Source: Pedobacter heparinus DSM 2366
Lineage (GTDB): Bacteria; Bacteroidota; Bacteroidia; Sphingobacteriales; Sphingobacteriaceae
Assembly: GCF_000023825.1 (NCBI RefSeq)
Contig: NC_013061.1
Coordinates: forward strand, 186,001-250,000
Direction: 5' to 3'
DNA: 64,000 nucleotides
The position numbers and the translations under genes were made by a program. Every line of letters begins with the position of its first letter. Position 1 is the stretch's first letter. Positions 16,624-25,699 of this stretch are shown piece after piece. The notes beneath the pieces were generated by a model, which had not been told where the DNA came from, did not search any database, and saw only the letters and a list, made by a program, of their open reading frames with translations.

Positions 16624-18012
16624 ATGTCGAATATCAAACCCTCTTTAGCAAAAGGAACCAGAGATTTTTCTCCTCAGGAAATGGTTAAGCGCAACTTTAT
16701 TTTTGATACAGTTAAAACTGTTTTTAAGAAATATGGCTATGCTGAGATACAAACCCCCTCAATGGAAAACCTTTCTACCTTAACTGGTAAGTATGGGGAT
16801 GAGGGTGATAAGCTGATATTTAAGATCCTGAACAGCGGAGATTATCTGGCAAAAGTGAAGCCCGATTTGCTAACCAATGCCAATTCAAATGCCATACTTC
16901 CATCCATCAGTGAGAAGGCCCTGAGGTATGACCTTACGGTACCTTTTGCGCGGTATGTGGTCATGCACCAGAACGATATATCCCTGCCCTTTAAGCGGTT
17001 CCAGGTGCAGCCGGTATGGCGTGCCGACAGGCCACAGAAAGGACGGTACAGAGAATTCTATCAGTGCGATGTGGATGTTGTAGGTTCTGATAGTTTATTA
17101 AACGAAGCAGAATTTATATTGATTTACCAGGAAGCACTGACCGGTCTGGGTTTAAAAAACTTTACCATAAAGATCAACAACCGTAAAATATTGTCGGGGA
17201 TTGCTGAAGTTGTAGGTAAGCCGGAGCTCATTATTGACATGACGGTAGCCATAGATAAGCTGGATAAAATAGGGCTTGACGGTGTGGTTAAAGAACTGCT
17301 GGAACGTGGTTTTACCGATGCAGACATAGAAAGGTTAAAACCGGTTATTTTATTGCAGGGTAGCAATACAGAGAAACTGGAAAGCCTGAAAAAGGTATTG
17401 TCTGCATCGGCAGCCGGACTTAAGGGCATTGAAGAGATAGAAACTGTTTTTGATTATGTAAACAGTATGCTTAAAGCTGAACCTGCCATAAAGCCTGATG
17501 TTGAACTGGACATTACCCTTGCCCGGGGGTTAAATTATTATACCGGTTGTATTTTTGAAGTGAAAACCAATGAGGTGGCTATGGGTAGTATAGGTGGCGG
17601 TGGCAGGTATGATGACCTTACCGGTATGTTTGGTTTAAAAGGTTTGACCGGTGTTGGGGTTTCATTTGGTGCCGACAGGATTTATGATGTATTACAGGAA
17701 CTCAATCTTTTTCCTGAATCGACCGTTGCAGGTACAAAAGTGCTGATCAGTAATTTTGATAAGGAAGCGGAAGAGTATGCACTGCCGGTCTTACAGCAAT
17801 TGCGCAGCGCAAATATTGCTGCCGAACTTTATCCTTCTTCAGCTAAGCTTAAAAAACAAATGAGCTATGCCGATGATAAGCATATTCCCTATGTGATGCT
17901 GATCGGCAGTGATGAAATGGAAAGCGGGATGCTGACACTGAAAGATATGCAGAGCGGACAGCAGCAAAAACTGACGGCCGAATCCATTGTCGAATTGCTG
18001 AAAAAGGATTAG
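16624..18012 (+). CDS. hisS: Histidyl-tRNA synthetase
   Basis: This class II aminoacyl-tRNA synthetase charges tRNA-His. The 462-residue protein has motif 2 (QPVWRADRPQKGRYREFYQCD, in two adjoining parts), the histidine-binding LARGLNYYTG signature, motif 3 (GGGGRYDDL), and a C-terminal anticodon-binding domain from about residue 370. The ATG at 16624 (MSNIKPSLAKGTRDF) fits the family start; a codon at 16576 lies inside the terminator of the previous operon and is rejected. Convergent with a response regulator 15 bases downstream. Confidence 0.96.
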   Translation: MSNIKPSLAKGTRDFSPQEMVKRNFIFDTVKTVFKKYGYAEIQTPSMENLSTLTGKYGDEGDKLIFKILNSGDYLAKVKPDLLTNANSNAILPSISEKALRYDLTVPFARYVVMHQNDISLPFKRFQVQPVWRADRPQKGRYREFYQCDVDVVGSDSLLNEAEFILIYQEALTGLGLKNFTIKINNRKILSGIAEVVGKPELIIDMTVAIDKLDKIGLDGVVKELLERGFTDADIERLKPVILLQGSNTEKLESLKKVLSASAAGLKGIEEIETVFDYVNSMLKAEPAIKPDVELDITLARGLNYYTGCIFEVKTNEVAMGSIGGGGRYDDLTGMFGLKGLTGVGVSFGADRIYDVLQELNLFPESTVAGTKVLISNFDKEAEEYALPVLQQLRSANIAAELYPSSAKLKKQMSYADDKHIPYVMLIGSDEMESGMLTLKDMQSGQQQKLTAESIVELLKKD

Positions 18013-18027
18013 TACTTATTTAACGGT

Positions 18028-18420
18028 TTAATAGGTTTTTCCGGCAAGTATCCCTTCAATCCTGTCCAGGAGATCATCTATGTCAAAAGGTTTTGGTAAA
18101 AAGCCATTGGGTTTGTATTCACCATGCTGGATGTTCTGGGCGGTATATTTTGCAGAAATCATCAGCACTGGTATGTTCTCAGTGGCAGGGTTGGTCCTGA
18201 TCTCTTTTAATAAAGTCCTGCCATCACCATCCGGTAACATAATGTCTAAAATGATCAGGTCTGGCCTCGACTCGTTGATGTGCATCATCATATCCACGCT
18301 CTTATTTAATCCATTTACTTTATAGGACTCGCTTTGAAGGATTAATGTAATGACATCTAGTATGGCATGATTGTCTTCAATCACAAGAATTTTTTTATAT
18401 GTTACTGTTTTTTTTTTCAA
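18028..18420 (-). CDS. Single-domain response regulator (receiver only)
   Basis: A 130-residue CheY-like receiver without an output domain. The acidic pocket E15-D16, the phospho-acceptor D59 in LILDIMLPDGDG, and the conserved Lys in LPKPFD (about 110) are all present. No kinase gene is next to it, so its partner is elsewhere. The start is TTG at 18420, because no ATG or GTG lies in frame before the first beta strand. The first codons include a run of ten A (T10 at 18408-18417 on the plus strand), where one base of slippage or sequencing error would change the N-terminus. Confidence 0.88.
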   Translation of the reverse strand: MKKKTVTYKKILVIEDNHAILDVITLILQSESYKVNGLNKSVDMMMHINESRPDLIILDIMLPDGDGRTLLKEIRTNPATENIPVLMISAKYTAQNIQHGEYKPNGFLPKPFDIDDLLDRIEGILAGKTY

Positions 18421-18598
18421 AGCGGGCAGTTTTTTGATTTACAAATATACCAATAGATTGATTTGTTTATGTATTATTTGCTTTTTGTAAACAAAAATAT
18501 CCAATAATTTTTATGATCACGCTATCTATAAGCCAGGATTCTTTAATCATAGGTTTGTAATATTAAGATGAGCTTTGTGCAGGCGGTATCATATTGGT

Positions 18599-18628
18599 TT
18601 TGTTATCTTCCGGAATTCAGTAGTTTTG
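18599..18628 (+). promoter_or_regulatory. Promoter of the His/Cys-rich small gene
   Basis: TTTG (18599-18602), an 18-base spacer, then TAGTTTTG (18621-18628). Both elements match the Bacteroidota consensus, with a spacer one base short. The -7 element ends six bases before the proposed TTG start at 18635 and so argues against a start further upstream. Confidence 0.6.
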
Positions 18629-18634
18629 CCTGAC

Positions 18635-18973
18635 TTGAGAAAAAAACATTTACATATTCATCGGATATTGTCGGTATTGCTGCTGTGGGTTTTTGCCATT
18701 GCACTTACGCCCTTTAGCGTATTCCACAACCACCACGACGATGAACCTCAGTGTGTTCCCCACGAAAAAACCTGCACACATAAAATACATATTGGCAGTC
18801 ATAAAGAAGAGTGTCTGATCTGTGCAGCCCATTTCGAAAAAAATTATACCACAACACAGCAGTATTTTCAGGTATACCTTGTTAATAAAGCGGTAGCCCA
18901 GTACTTTGTAACAGCCGGTGGCTTTTACACCGAATTGATAGGGCAGTCGCTTCGCGGGCCTCCTCTGGCCTAA
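18635..18973 (+). CDS. His/Cys-rich exported small protein, possible metal binding
   Basis: A protein of 112 residues if started at TTG 18635. It has one hydrophobic segment (ILSVLLLWVFAIAL) that is a signal peptide or membrane anchor. A His/Cys cluster follows (FHNHHDDEPQC, HEKTCTHKIHIGSHKEEC, CAAHFEKN), then a tail ending SLRGPPLA. The cluster suggests binding of a transition metal. The RGPP ending recalls DUF2946-type proteins found beside metal transport genes, but this is memory of a pattern, not a search. It lies 162 bases before a TonB-dependent receptor on the same strand. A start at 18575 would put the promoter inside the gene. Confidence 0.65.
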   Translation: MRKKHLHIHRILSVLLLWVFAIALTPFSVFHNHHDDEPQCVPHEKTCTHKIHIGSHKEECLICAAHFEKNYTTTQQYFQVYLVNKAVAQYFVTAGGFYTELIGQSLRGPPLA

Positions 18974-19135
18974 ATTTACCAAAACAGGTGTTTATCTGTT
19001 TTGTGATTCAACATAATGGGCAGCATTCATTTGCCTGTGCCAATCGTATCAACAATTTTTAATGGTTAATAATAACCTTTATCGGTTCAGGATAAGGTCA
19101 TTGTTTTCCGTCACACCATAAAAAATTATATTCCA

Positions 19136-21427
19136 ATGAAAAGAGTATATCTTTTGCTATTCCTATATTTATTTATACCAGCTGCAGGCTTTGCTGCAGA
19201 ACTTGCCCAATTTAAAGGGAAGGTGCTTGATGCGGCTAACCAGGCCCCACTTGCAGGAGCAACCATTTATATTACCGACCTTAAAGCCATTACGACTACC
19301 AATGCCCAGGGCGAATTTGTATTAAAGAACATCCCTGCAAAGGGGCGGTTCTTGCTGGAAGCACGATTTGTAGGTTACAAAACCTATGCTGCTGTGATTG
19401 ACCTGGGGAGTCAAAAGGAGCTGACCATCTCATTATCTCCTTCTATCATAGAAAGTGCCGAGGTAGTGATCACCGGGTCCCCATTTAGTTCAAATAACAA
19501 GACCAACAGCTTATCGGTGGTTTCGGTAGGTAAGAACAAGCTGGCGCAGTCAGGAGGTACCAATCTTGTAGATGCGATTGCCAGAATACCAGGGGTTTCG
19601 CAGGTAAGTACGGGAGGGGCAATATCCAAGCCTGTCATCCGTGGACTGGGCTATAACCGCGTACTGACCATGGTGGATGGTGCAAGAGAAGAAGCCCAGC
19701 AATGGGGGGATGAGCACGGTATTGAGGTAGACCAGTTTTCGGCGGCAAGGATTGAGATTTTAAAAGGCCCAGCAAGTTTGTTATATGGTTCTGATGCCTT
19801 AGGGGGTGTAATCAACGTAATTGATGACCTTGTGCCGGCACCCGGTGTGCGCAATGGCGAGTTTACTTCGGCGTACAGCACCAATAATGGTCTTAGTGCC
19901 TCATCCCTGATGCTTCAGGGCAATGAAAATGGTTTCGTATACCGCGGCCGTGCGTCTTATAAAAATGCCTATGGTTTTGGCTATAAGGGGGCAACTGTAC
20001 CCAATTCCGGCTTTAATGAACTTAACTTTAACGGGATGCTGGGGCTAAACAAAAGCTGGGGTTATTCCCATTTAACCTTTTCACGCTTTCATACCAATAT
20101 CGGACTGGTAGAAAACGGGCCAGATGACCATGGAAATTATTTAAATGAGGATGGGGAAGTCATCTCAGCCGACGAAGCAAAAGAAAGAAGGCTGGGTCTG
20201 CCTTTTCAAAACATTAATCACTACCGGGCAGCCTTAAACAGCAATTTTATTCTTGGAAAAGGGCAGCTTAAAACCGTTTTTGCCTTTCAGCAAAACATCA
20301 GAAAAGAGTTTGAAGAAAGTATACAGGAGCCTGGATTGAACCTGGACCTTAAATCGTATACTTATGATATTAAGTATTACTTTCCCAACCTTGGGAAATG
20401 GGAGCCCGCATTTGGTGTCCAGGGGATGTATCAGGACAATGTTAACCATGGTGACGAGTTTCTTATCCCTGACTATAATAGCAATAACATTGGTGCTTTT
20501 GTGTACCTGAAGCGGAACTTTGATAAGGGGGCCATTAATATCGGGGCAAGATATGACTATAAAAAAGTGGATGGAAAAGATTTGAATTTTAACGGGGAGG
20601 AGGTTTTTGGTGGTTTCAGTAATGAATTTTCAAATGTATCAGGATCCCTTGGCTTCGCTTATGAAATTGCTAAAAACCTGGTGCTTAAAGGCAATGCAGG
20701 TTCTGGTTTCAGGGCGCCAAACATTGCAGAACTTGGGGCCAATGGCCGGCATGAGGGTACCTTCAGGTATGAAATAGGCAATAGTAAATTAAAACAGGAA
20801 ACCAGTGTACAATTTGATCTTGGCCTGGAGTATAATGCGGAGAGTGTGACATTTGGATTAAATGCTTACGCCAACCGCATATTCAACTATATCTATCCGG
20901 GTAATTTTAATGATGAAACCATTCCTTTCGACAATAATGGCAGCATAGAAACATTGCCGGTTTACCGTTACGTACAAACGAACGCTGATTTGGTAGGTGG
21001 AGAGGCTTCAGTGGATTTTCACCTCGTAAAGTCGCTGCATTTTGAAAACTCCTTTTCTTATACCAGGGGTGTAAACCGGGCTACTGATACTGCCCTGCCC
21101 TTTATTCCTGCTGCCAGCATCAACAACGAAATCCGTATTGAACCGAACATTAAAGGTCTTGCTGATAGCTATATTAAGGTTGGCCTAACCAATACCTTTA
21201 AACAGGCCCGTTTTGATAGTTTTGAAACCCAGACCAATGGTTATACACTGCTTGATGCGGGGTTAGGAACCAGTATCAAAACTGCCAGAGGTAAACTTAA
21301 CCTTTGGGTAACCGGACAGAACCTGTTAAATAAAGAATATTACAATCATTTGAGCAGGTATAAAATCGCCAATATTTACAACCCGGGGCGTAATGTCACT
21401 TTTGGTATCAGTGTGCCATTTTTATAA
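19136..21427 (+). CDS. TonB-dependent outer-membrane receptor (probable metal or metal-complex uptake)
   Basis: A 763-residue outer-membrane beta-barrel receptor. In order: signal peptide (to about residue 20), a carboxypeptidase-regulatory-like domain (about 25-100), a plug domain (about 115-225) with VDAIARIPGV and IEILKGPASLLYGSDALGGVINV, and a 22-strand-type barrel ending in Phe-Leu. The plug carries the His-containing loop QQWGDEHGIEVDQ, similar in character to ZnuD-type metal receptors. Together with the His/Cys-rich protein upstream this suggests import of zinc, copper or a metal complex; the ligand is inferred. No SusD partner follows, so glycan uptake is unlikely. A terminator hairpin follows at 21447. 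Confidence 0.9.
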   Translation: MKRVYLLLFLYLFIPAAGFAAELAQFKGKVLDAANQAPLAGATIYITDLKAITTTNAQGEFVLKNIPAKGRFLLEARFVGYKTYAAVIDLGSQKELTISLSPSIIESAEVVITGSPFSSNNKTNSLSVVSVGKNKLAQSGGTNLVDAIARIPGVSQVSTGGAISKPVIRGLGYNRVLTMVDGAREEAQQWGDEHGIEVDQFSAARIEILKGPASLLYGSDALGGVINVIDDLVPAPGVRNGEFTSAYSTNNGLSASSLMLQGNENGFVYRGRASYKNAYGFGYKGATVPNSGFNELNFNGMLGLNKSWGYSHLTFSRFHTNIGLVENGPDDHGNYLNEDGEVISADEAKERRLGLPFQNINHYRAALNSNFILGKGQLKTVFAFQQNIRKEFEESIQEPGLNLDLKSYTYDIKYYFPNLGKWEPAFGVQGMYQDNVNHGDEFLIPDYNSNNIGAFVYLKRNFDKGAINIGARYDYKKVDGKDLNFNGEEVFGGFSNEFSNVSGSLGFAYEIAKNLVLKGNAGSGFRAPNIAELGANGRHEGTFRYEIGNSKLKQETSVQFDLGLEYNAESVTFGLNAYANRIFNYIYPGNFNDETIPFDNNGSIETLPVYRYVQTNADLVGGEASVDFHLVKSLHFENSFSYTRGVNRATDTALPFIPAASINNEIRIEPNIKGLADSYIKVGLTNTFKQARFDSFETQTNGYTLLDAGLGTSIKTARGKLNLWVTGQNLLNKEYYNHLSRYKIANIYNPGRNVTFGISVPFL

Positions 21428-21446
21428 GCATTAAACTTTTTCCATG

Positions 21447-21484
21447 CAGTCTAAACCATCTACATGGTTTAGACTGTAATTTTT
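21447..21484 (+). terminator. Terminator after the TonB-dependent receptor
   Basis: A perfect 13-bp stem (21447-21459 with 21464-21476) closes a CTAC loop and is followed by TAATTTTT. Confidence 0.85.
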
Positions 21485-21562
21485 AAGCCAGGGGTAATGG
21501 GGTTTTGTAAATAATGCTTAAGTTTAGAAATCACTATCTTTGATTATTTTCAGAAACCTATT

Positions 21563-22552
21563 ATGTTAAAAAAAATAGCATTGCCCATTTTTATACTTTG
21601 CTGCACAGCCTTAACGGCATTGGCACAAAAAACGGACACTTTATCCATCACTTTGGAAAATGTCAAATACGCCTATCCTGTAAAATATTTTCCGATAACA
21701 ACAGAAGGACAGGATGTACGCATGGCTTATATGGATATTGCTCCAACCCAGCTGGCCAATGGACGTACTGTAATGCTTTTTCATGGTAAGAACTTTGGAG
21801 GATATTACTGGACGGAAGTTATAAAATCGCTGACCAGCAGGGGCTTCAGGGTGGTTGTGCCAGACCAGATCGGTTTTGGTAAATCGTCCAAACCCTTTAT
21901 ACATTACAGTTTCCATCAGATGGCCGCCTGGAACAAGGCATTGCTGGATGCGTTGGGCATTCAGAAGGCAAGTATCCTGGGACATTCCATGGGAGGCATG
22001 CTGGCCACTCGTTTTGCGCTGATGTATCCTGAACAAACCGAAAAGCTGCTCCTCGAAAACCCGATAGGATTAGAAGATTATCGTAGGTTTATACCGTATG
22101 TGACTACGGAGGAACAATATAAATCGGAGCTGAAAACTACGGCTGAAAGCGTTCGCAAGTATTATCAGAGTTCTTATTTTACCTTGTGGAAACCGGAATA
22201 TGAAGAACTGGTACGTATAGCCGGTGGTGTTACGTATAGTGCAGATTTTCCACGCTGGGCAAAAGTTGCGGCCATGACGTTTACGATGATCTATGAGCAG
22301 CCAGTGGTATATGAGTTTATCAATATAAAGGTACCCACCGTGCTGTTTATTGGTAAAGAAGATAGAACTATAGTAGGCAAAGGGCTGCTTAGTCCGGATC
22401 AACAGGCTTTATACGGACAATACAGGTTTTTGGGCAAACAAACTGCAGCTAAAATTCCGGGTGCCAAAATTATTGAATTTGACGGTTGCGGCCATATCCC
22501 ACATATAGAAATCCCTACTGAGTTTACTGTAGCCCTGCTGGGCAGTTTATAG
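21563..22552 (+). CDS. Secreted alpha/beta hydrolase
   Basis: A 329-residue alpha/beta-hydrolase-fold enzyme with a signal peptide ending ALAQK. The oxyanion strand FHGKNFGG, the nucleophile elbow GHSMGG (Ser near residue 141), an acid in the IGKEDRT strand and the catalytic His in GCGHIPH give a complete triad. The N-terminal YPVKYFPI block is a feature of periplasmic hydrolases from this phylum. The substrate is unknown. A TATCTTTG element (21535-21542) upstream may be its -7 box. Its stop abuts the stop of the convergent peptidase with no gap. Confidence 0.88.
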   Translation: MLKKIALPIFILCCTALTALAQKTDTLSITLENVKYAYPVKYFPITTEGQDVRMAYMDIAPTQLANGRTVMLFHGKNFGGYYWTEVIKSLTSRGFRVVVPDQIGFGKSSKPFIHYSFHQMAAWNKALLDALGIQKASILGHSMGGMLATRFALMYPEQTEKLLLENPIGLEDYRRFIPYVTTEEQYKSELKTTAESVRKYYQSSYFTLWKPEYEELVRIAGGVTYSADFPRWAKVAAMTFTMIYEQPVVYEFINIKVPTVLFIGKEDRTIVGKGLLSPDQQALYGQYRFLGKQTAAKIPGAKIIEFDGCGHIPHIEIPTEFTVALLGSL

Positions 22553-23335
22553 CTATCTCTTTGCAGGGTCCTGCGAAAAAGTTTCCATCAGCAGGGCATA
22601 CAGTCCGGGGTGTTTGTCCCTTAACTGTTTAGGCTTTTCAAAGAAATATTCTGATACAACTGCAAAAAATTCAGCTTCATTGGTAAGGGCATAAGGATTG
22701 ATATCTGACCTGCCCTTTTCTATTTGCTGCATTTCCTGATGGATCATTTTTAACCAGGGCAGGGTATATTCATGCCGCATTAAGTTTTCGGGAACTCCGT
22801 CTGTTGCACCATCTGATTTGTCCAGCAGATGCACAAACTCATGTATGGCCGTATTTTCTTTATCTTCTGGATTGGAAAATCCCCGTAACAAAGCCGATTT
22901 AGACAAAATCATCTGTCCGTTCATGTAGCCTTCTCCTACCATACCTAAAATATTTCTTTCTCCTCCCTCAAATTGAAAATCCTTATTAAAGGTATCCGGA
23001 TATAACAATACACTGCTCAGGTTTTTATATTTCCAGTCTGGAAATCCAAATACCGGTATTACGGCGCTCGAGGCTACCAACAGCCTGTCAACCTGGTCAA
23101 CATTCACACCAACGCCCTCCAGCCTTATATCACTTAAAAAGGTGGCGACCTTATTTTCAAAAATGAACTTTTCGGCTGGCTGTAATTGCCGGTAAAAATG
23201 GACATGTGCTAAAAGCAGACTGCGATCGGTTGCACTAAGCGCAGCAGGAGCTTTTCCGGCTTTTGAATTGCCCCTTAAAATAAAATATAAAACGATGATC
23301 AGTAAAGGGATCAGGATAAATAATATCGTATCCAT
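22553..23335 (-). CDS. mtfA: MtfA-like zinc metallopeptidase
   Basis: A 260-residue protein with one N-terminal membrane helix and a peptidase domain of family M90. It shows the HEFVHLLD motif (HExxH plus Asp, near residue 165), the FPDWKY and LLYPDTF blocks and a C-terminal EFFAVVSEYFFEKP segment that supplies the third zinc ligand. In E. coli MtfA binds the Mlc repressor and influences glucose uptake; whether that applies here is unknown, and the membrane helix is an extension over the E. coli protein. It is two bases downstream of the oxidoreductase gene and shares its transcript. Confidence 0.85.
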   Translation of the reverse strand: MDTILFILIPLLIIVLYFILRGNSKAGKAPAALSATDRSLLLAHVHFYRQLQPAEKFIFENKVATFLSDIRLEGVGVNVDQVDRLLVASSAVIPVFGFPDWKYKNLSSVLLYPDTFNKDFQFEGGERNILGMVGEGYMNGQMILSKSALLRGFSNPEDKENTAIHEFVHLLDKSDGATDGVPENLMRHEYTLPWLKMIHQEMQQIEKGRSDINPYALTNEAEFFAVVSEYFFEKPKQLRDKHPGLYALLMETFSQDPAKR

Positions 23336-23337
23336 GC

Positions 23338-24351
23338 CTAGGCCTCCAGTATCTCCAGCTGTGTGATGATCTGCTCTTCAGTTATTGGATATGCCTTATC
23401 GTTGATCAGTGATTGGTATACGGCCTCAAAGAGGCCCATATAATTGCCGTTATCAGAATCGATATAACTCACATGGGGCTTGCCCTGCTCATCCATGATG
23501 GTTAAGCGGCCTTTACTATCCGGACTTTCTATACCAAAAGCAGGGTTGCTTATTTTCATTCCTTTCAGCAGCTGTTCTTCCTGAACATCTGAACGGCCTT
23601 TTACATAAGATCCTTTAGCACCATGCAACACGAAGGCTTTCTGCGGATCTGCAACCAGTAAACTGGCAGTCAGAAATACATTAAGGTCGTTCGGATAAGT
23701 CAGATGGATCATAAAATAATCATCTACCTGGGTGTTTTTGCGGTGTTTGCCAAGAACCTTATTAAAAGACAGGGGCTTGCCAAACAGGCTAATGGCCTGA
23801 TCCAGCAAATGGGGTCCAAGATCATACACTAGTCCACTCGCGGGATGTGGTTCTTCCTTAAAAGTTTTTGGCCCTATGGCACTTCTGTAACGATCGTAGC
23901 GGTAATGAACCTCATTGAGCTGGCCCAGCTGTCCGCTTTCTACCACCTTTTGTATAGCTGTGCAGTCGCTGTCCCACCTCCGGTTATGGTAAACAAATAT
24001 TTTCCTGCCCAGGGTTCTGGCCAGTTCAAATAGTTCTTTTGCTTCTGCTGAAGTCGCTGTAAAGGGCTTTTCTACAAGTACATGTTTTCCGGCCTGGAGA
24101 CACTTGCGTGTATAATCTGCATGTGTAAAATTGGGTGTGTTTACAATGACCAGTTCTATTTCCTGATCCGCGATCAGCTCTTCAAAAGTAGCATAGCTTT
24201 TTACACCGGGATAATCTGCTGCGGCTTTTTTTTGGTTGCGTTCCAGGACTGCATGAAATTTAAAACCAGGATGCCCATCAATAAATGGTGCATGAAATAC
24301 TTTACCCGACATACCAAAGGCCAGTAAGCCTGTTACAATTGCTTTTTCCAT
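23338..24351 (-). CDS. Gfo/Idh/MocA family oxidoreductase
   Basis: A 337-residue NAD(P)-dependent dehydrogenase. The N-terminal Rossmann segment is GLLAFGMSGKVFH, where the usual GxGxxG is modified. The LVEKPFTATSAEA motif (EKP, about residue 95) and the C-terminal substrate domain (about 125-335) match the YdgJ/YhhX-like branch of the family. Members oxidise or reduce sugars, inositols and related compounds, but the substrate is not predictable here. It precedes the mtfA-like gene by two bases. Confidence 0.9.
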   Translation of the reverse strand: MEKAIVTGLLAFGMSGKVFHAPFIDGHPGFKFHAVLERNQKKAAADYPGVKSYATFEELIADQEIELVIVNTPNFTHADYTRKCLQAGKHVLVEKPFTATSAEAKELFELARTLGRKIFVYHNRRWDSDCTAIQKVVESGQLGQLNEVHYRYDRYRSAIGPKTFKEEPHPASGLVYDLGPHLLDQAISLFGKPLSFNKVLGKHRKNTQVDDYFMIHLTYPNDLNVFLTASLLVADPQKAFVLHGAKGSYVKGRSDVQEEQLLKGMKISNPAFGIESPDSKGRLTIMDEQGKPHVSYIDSDNGNYMGLFEAVYQSLINDKAYPITEEQIITQLEILEA

Positions 24352-24393
24352 AGGGATAAAATTAGCAATAAGGATTCAATTGGCATTCATTTA

Positions 24394-24426
24394 TTCGCAT
24401 AAGCTGTACTGCTAATTGTATCTTTG
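24394..24426 (+). promoter_or_regulatory. Promoter of the 113-residue gene, near-leaderless
   Basis: TTCG (24394-24397), 21 bases, then TATCTTTG (24419-24426), a full -7 match. The ATG follows only four bases later at 24431. Confidence 0.5.
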
Positions 24427-24430
24427 TGTT

Positions 24431-24772
24431 ATGAAACCATCAGAAACATATGCAAAATGGAAAATTTTGCAACAGAAAATAGCGGAAGAGTTTGACGCTG
24501 ATGAACCTGATTTAAAGGTCGTCCTGTTTTTGATAGGCGTACAGGAGCTTGGAAAAGGACCTGGCAAATACAGCAAACGTCAGAAAGAAGAGCTGATGCA
24601 CATTGCTACCTGTCGCTTATTAAGCGAAATGGGATTTTATGAGCTGGAAGGATTGGATCAGGATGGCTGGCCACATTGGAAACTGGTTAAGCCGGTTCCT
24701 TCTTTTGCCATGATGGAGCAGGAACTGCTGCTGAAATCACTGGCCATACATTACTTTGAAGAAATCTATTGA
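24431..24772 (+). CDS. Conserved small cytoplasmic protein, function unknown
   Basis: A 113-residue soluble protein without a signal peptide, predicted mainly helical with acidic and basic patches. A central segment reads VVLFLIGVQELGKGPGKYSK. It looks like a conserved Bacteroidota protein, but I cannot name a family. The gene stands alone, with its own promoter and a bidirectional terminator behind it, so it is an independent transcript. Confidence 0.7.
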   Translation: MKPSETYAKWKILQQKIAEEFDADEPDLKVVLFLIGVQELGKGPGKYSKRQKEELMHIATCRLLSEMGFYELEGLDQDGWPHWKLVKPVPSFAMMEQELLLKSLAIHYFEEIY

Positions 24773-24790
24773 TCTATCTCATAAAATCTA

Positions 24791-24822
24791 AAAAACCCGA
24801 AGTACATTGTACAACGGGTTTT
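24791..24822. terminator. Bidirectional terminator
   Basis: Outer arms AAAACCCG and CGGGTTTT with an inner GTAC-ATT-GTAC stem. An A run on the left and a T run on the right serve both the plus-strand gene ending at 24772 and the minus-strand OmpA gene ending at 24854. Confidence 0.8.
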
Positions 24823-24853
24823 CGCTTTTATAGGTAGATGTAAATGTGCTGAA

Positions 24854-25534
24854 TTATTTTCCTTGTTGCTGAGCTTCTTTTTTCAACTGATCGTTCGCAA
24901 CAATCACCACTTCAACCCTACGGTTAGCAGCCCTTCCGGCTTCAGTTGAATTGTCTTCAATTGGTTCAGAAAAACCTTTCCCGATGGTGATCAAGCGGGA
25001 TGACGGAACACCCTGTGATACTGCATAGGCTTTAACTGCTGCTGCTCTTCTTTCAGATAAGCCCATGTTATATGCCTCAGTACCTTTATTATCAGTATGT
25101 CCAATTACTTTAATATCTGTTCCCGGATACTGATTTAATGACCCGGCTAGAGATTTGATATTTGTTTTAGCTTGTGCTGTTAAATCAGATTTGTCAAAAC
25201 CAAATAAAATACCACTGTCAAATTTAACAATGATACCTTCACCTTCGCGGATTACTTCTGCATTGGGGATGGCATTTTGTATTTCAGCAGCCTGTTTATC
25301 CATTCTTTTACCGATAAACCCACCAGCTGTACCACCAACAGCAGCACCAATAATAGCACCTACTGCAGTGTTGCCAGCTTTTTTACCAATGATTGCGCCA
25401 AGTACACCACCGGCAGCGGCACCAATACCTGCTCCTTTTTGTGTTTTTGTTAAACTATCGCAACCTTGAAATGCCATGGCACCAAGGGCTAATGCTATAC
25501 TAAATGTTGCTATTTTAAATTTTGAAGTCATCAT
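24854..25534 (-). CDS. OmpA-family lipoprotein with glycine zipper
   Basis: A 226-residue outer-membrane lipoprotein. The start at 25534 (Met-Met-Thr-Ser-Lys) gives a signal peptide with lipobox MAFQGC. A glycine-zipper stretch follows (GAGIGAAAGGVLGAIIG and GAIIGAAVGGTAGG, about residues 32-75), then an OmpA-type peptidoglycan-binding domain (about 105-215) with IGHTDNKG and NRRVEVV. It probably tethers the outer membrane to the wall. A longer reading to 25645 adds a sequence unlike a signal peptide. TAGGTTTG on the minus strand (25575-25568) is a likely -7 element. Confidence 0.92.
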   Translation of the reverse strand: MMTSKFKIATFSIALALGAMAFQGCDSLTKTQKGAGIGAAAGGVLGAIIGKKAGNTAVGAIIGAAVGGTAGGFIGKRMDKQAAEIQNAIPNAEVIREGEGIIVKFDSGILFGFDKSDLTAQAKTNIKSLAGSLNQYPGTDIKVIGHTDNKGTEAYNMGLSERRAAAVKAYAVSQGVPSSRLITIGKGFSEPIEDNSTEAGRAANRRVEVVIVANDQLKKEAQQQGK

Positions 25535-25699
25535 AATTACTATCATTTGTTTAGGACGAAGATAAATCAAACCTAATGCCAAGTTTTTATGTTTCCTGAT
25601 TTTATTGACGATATCCTCAAATGCTGTATAAAATATCCTTACCAAAGGTGGAGACGGACGAGGGTCATGGTAGTGTGACTATAATTCTATACAATAAAT

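Noticed and set aside
25535..25645. Longer start for the OmpA lipoprotein
   Set aside because: The additional 37 residues lack signal-peptide character and run over a good -7 element; ATG at 25534 gives a lipobox in the correct place.
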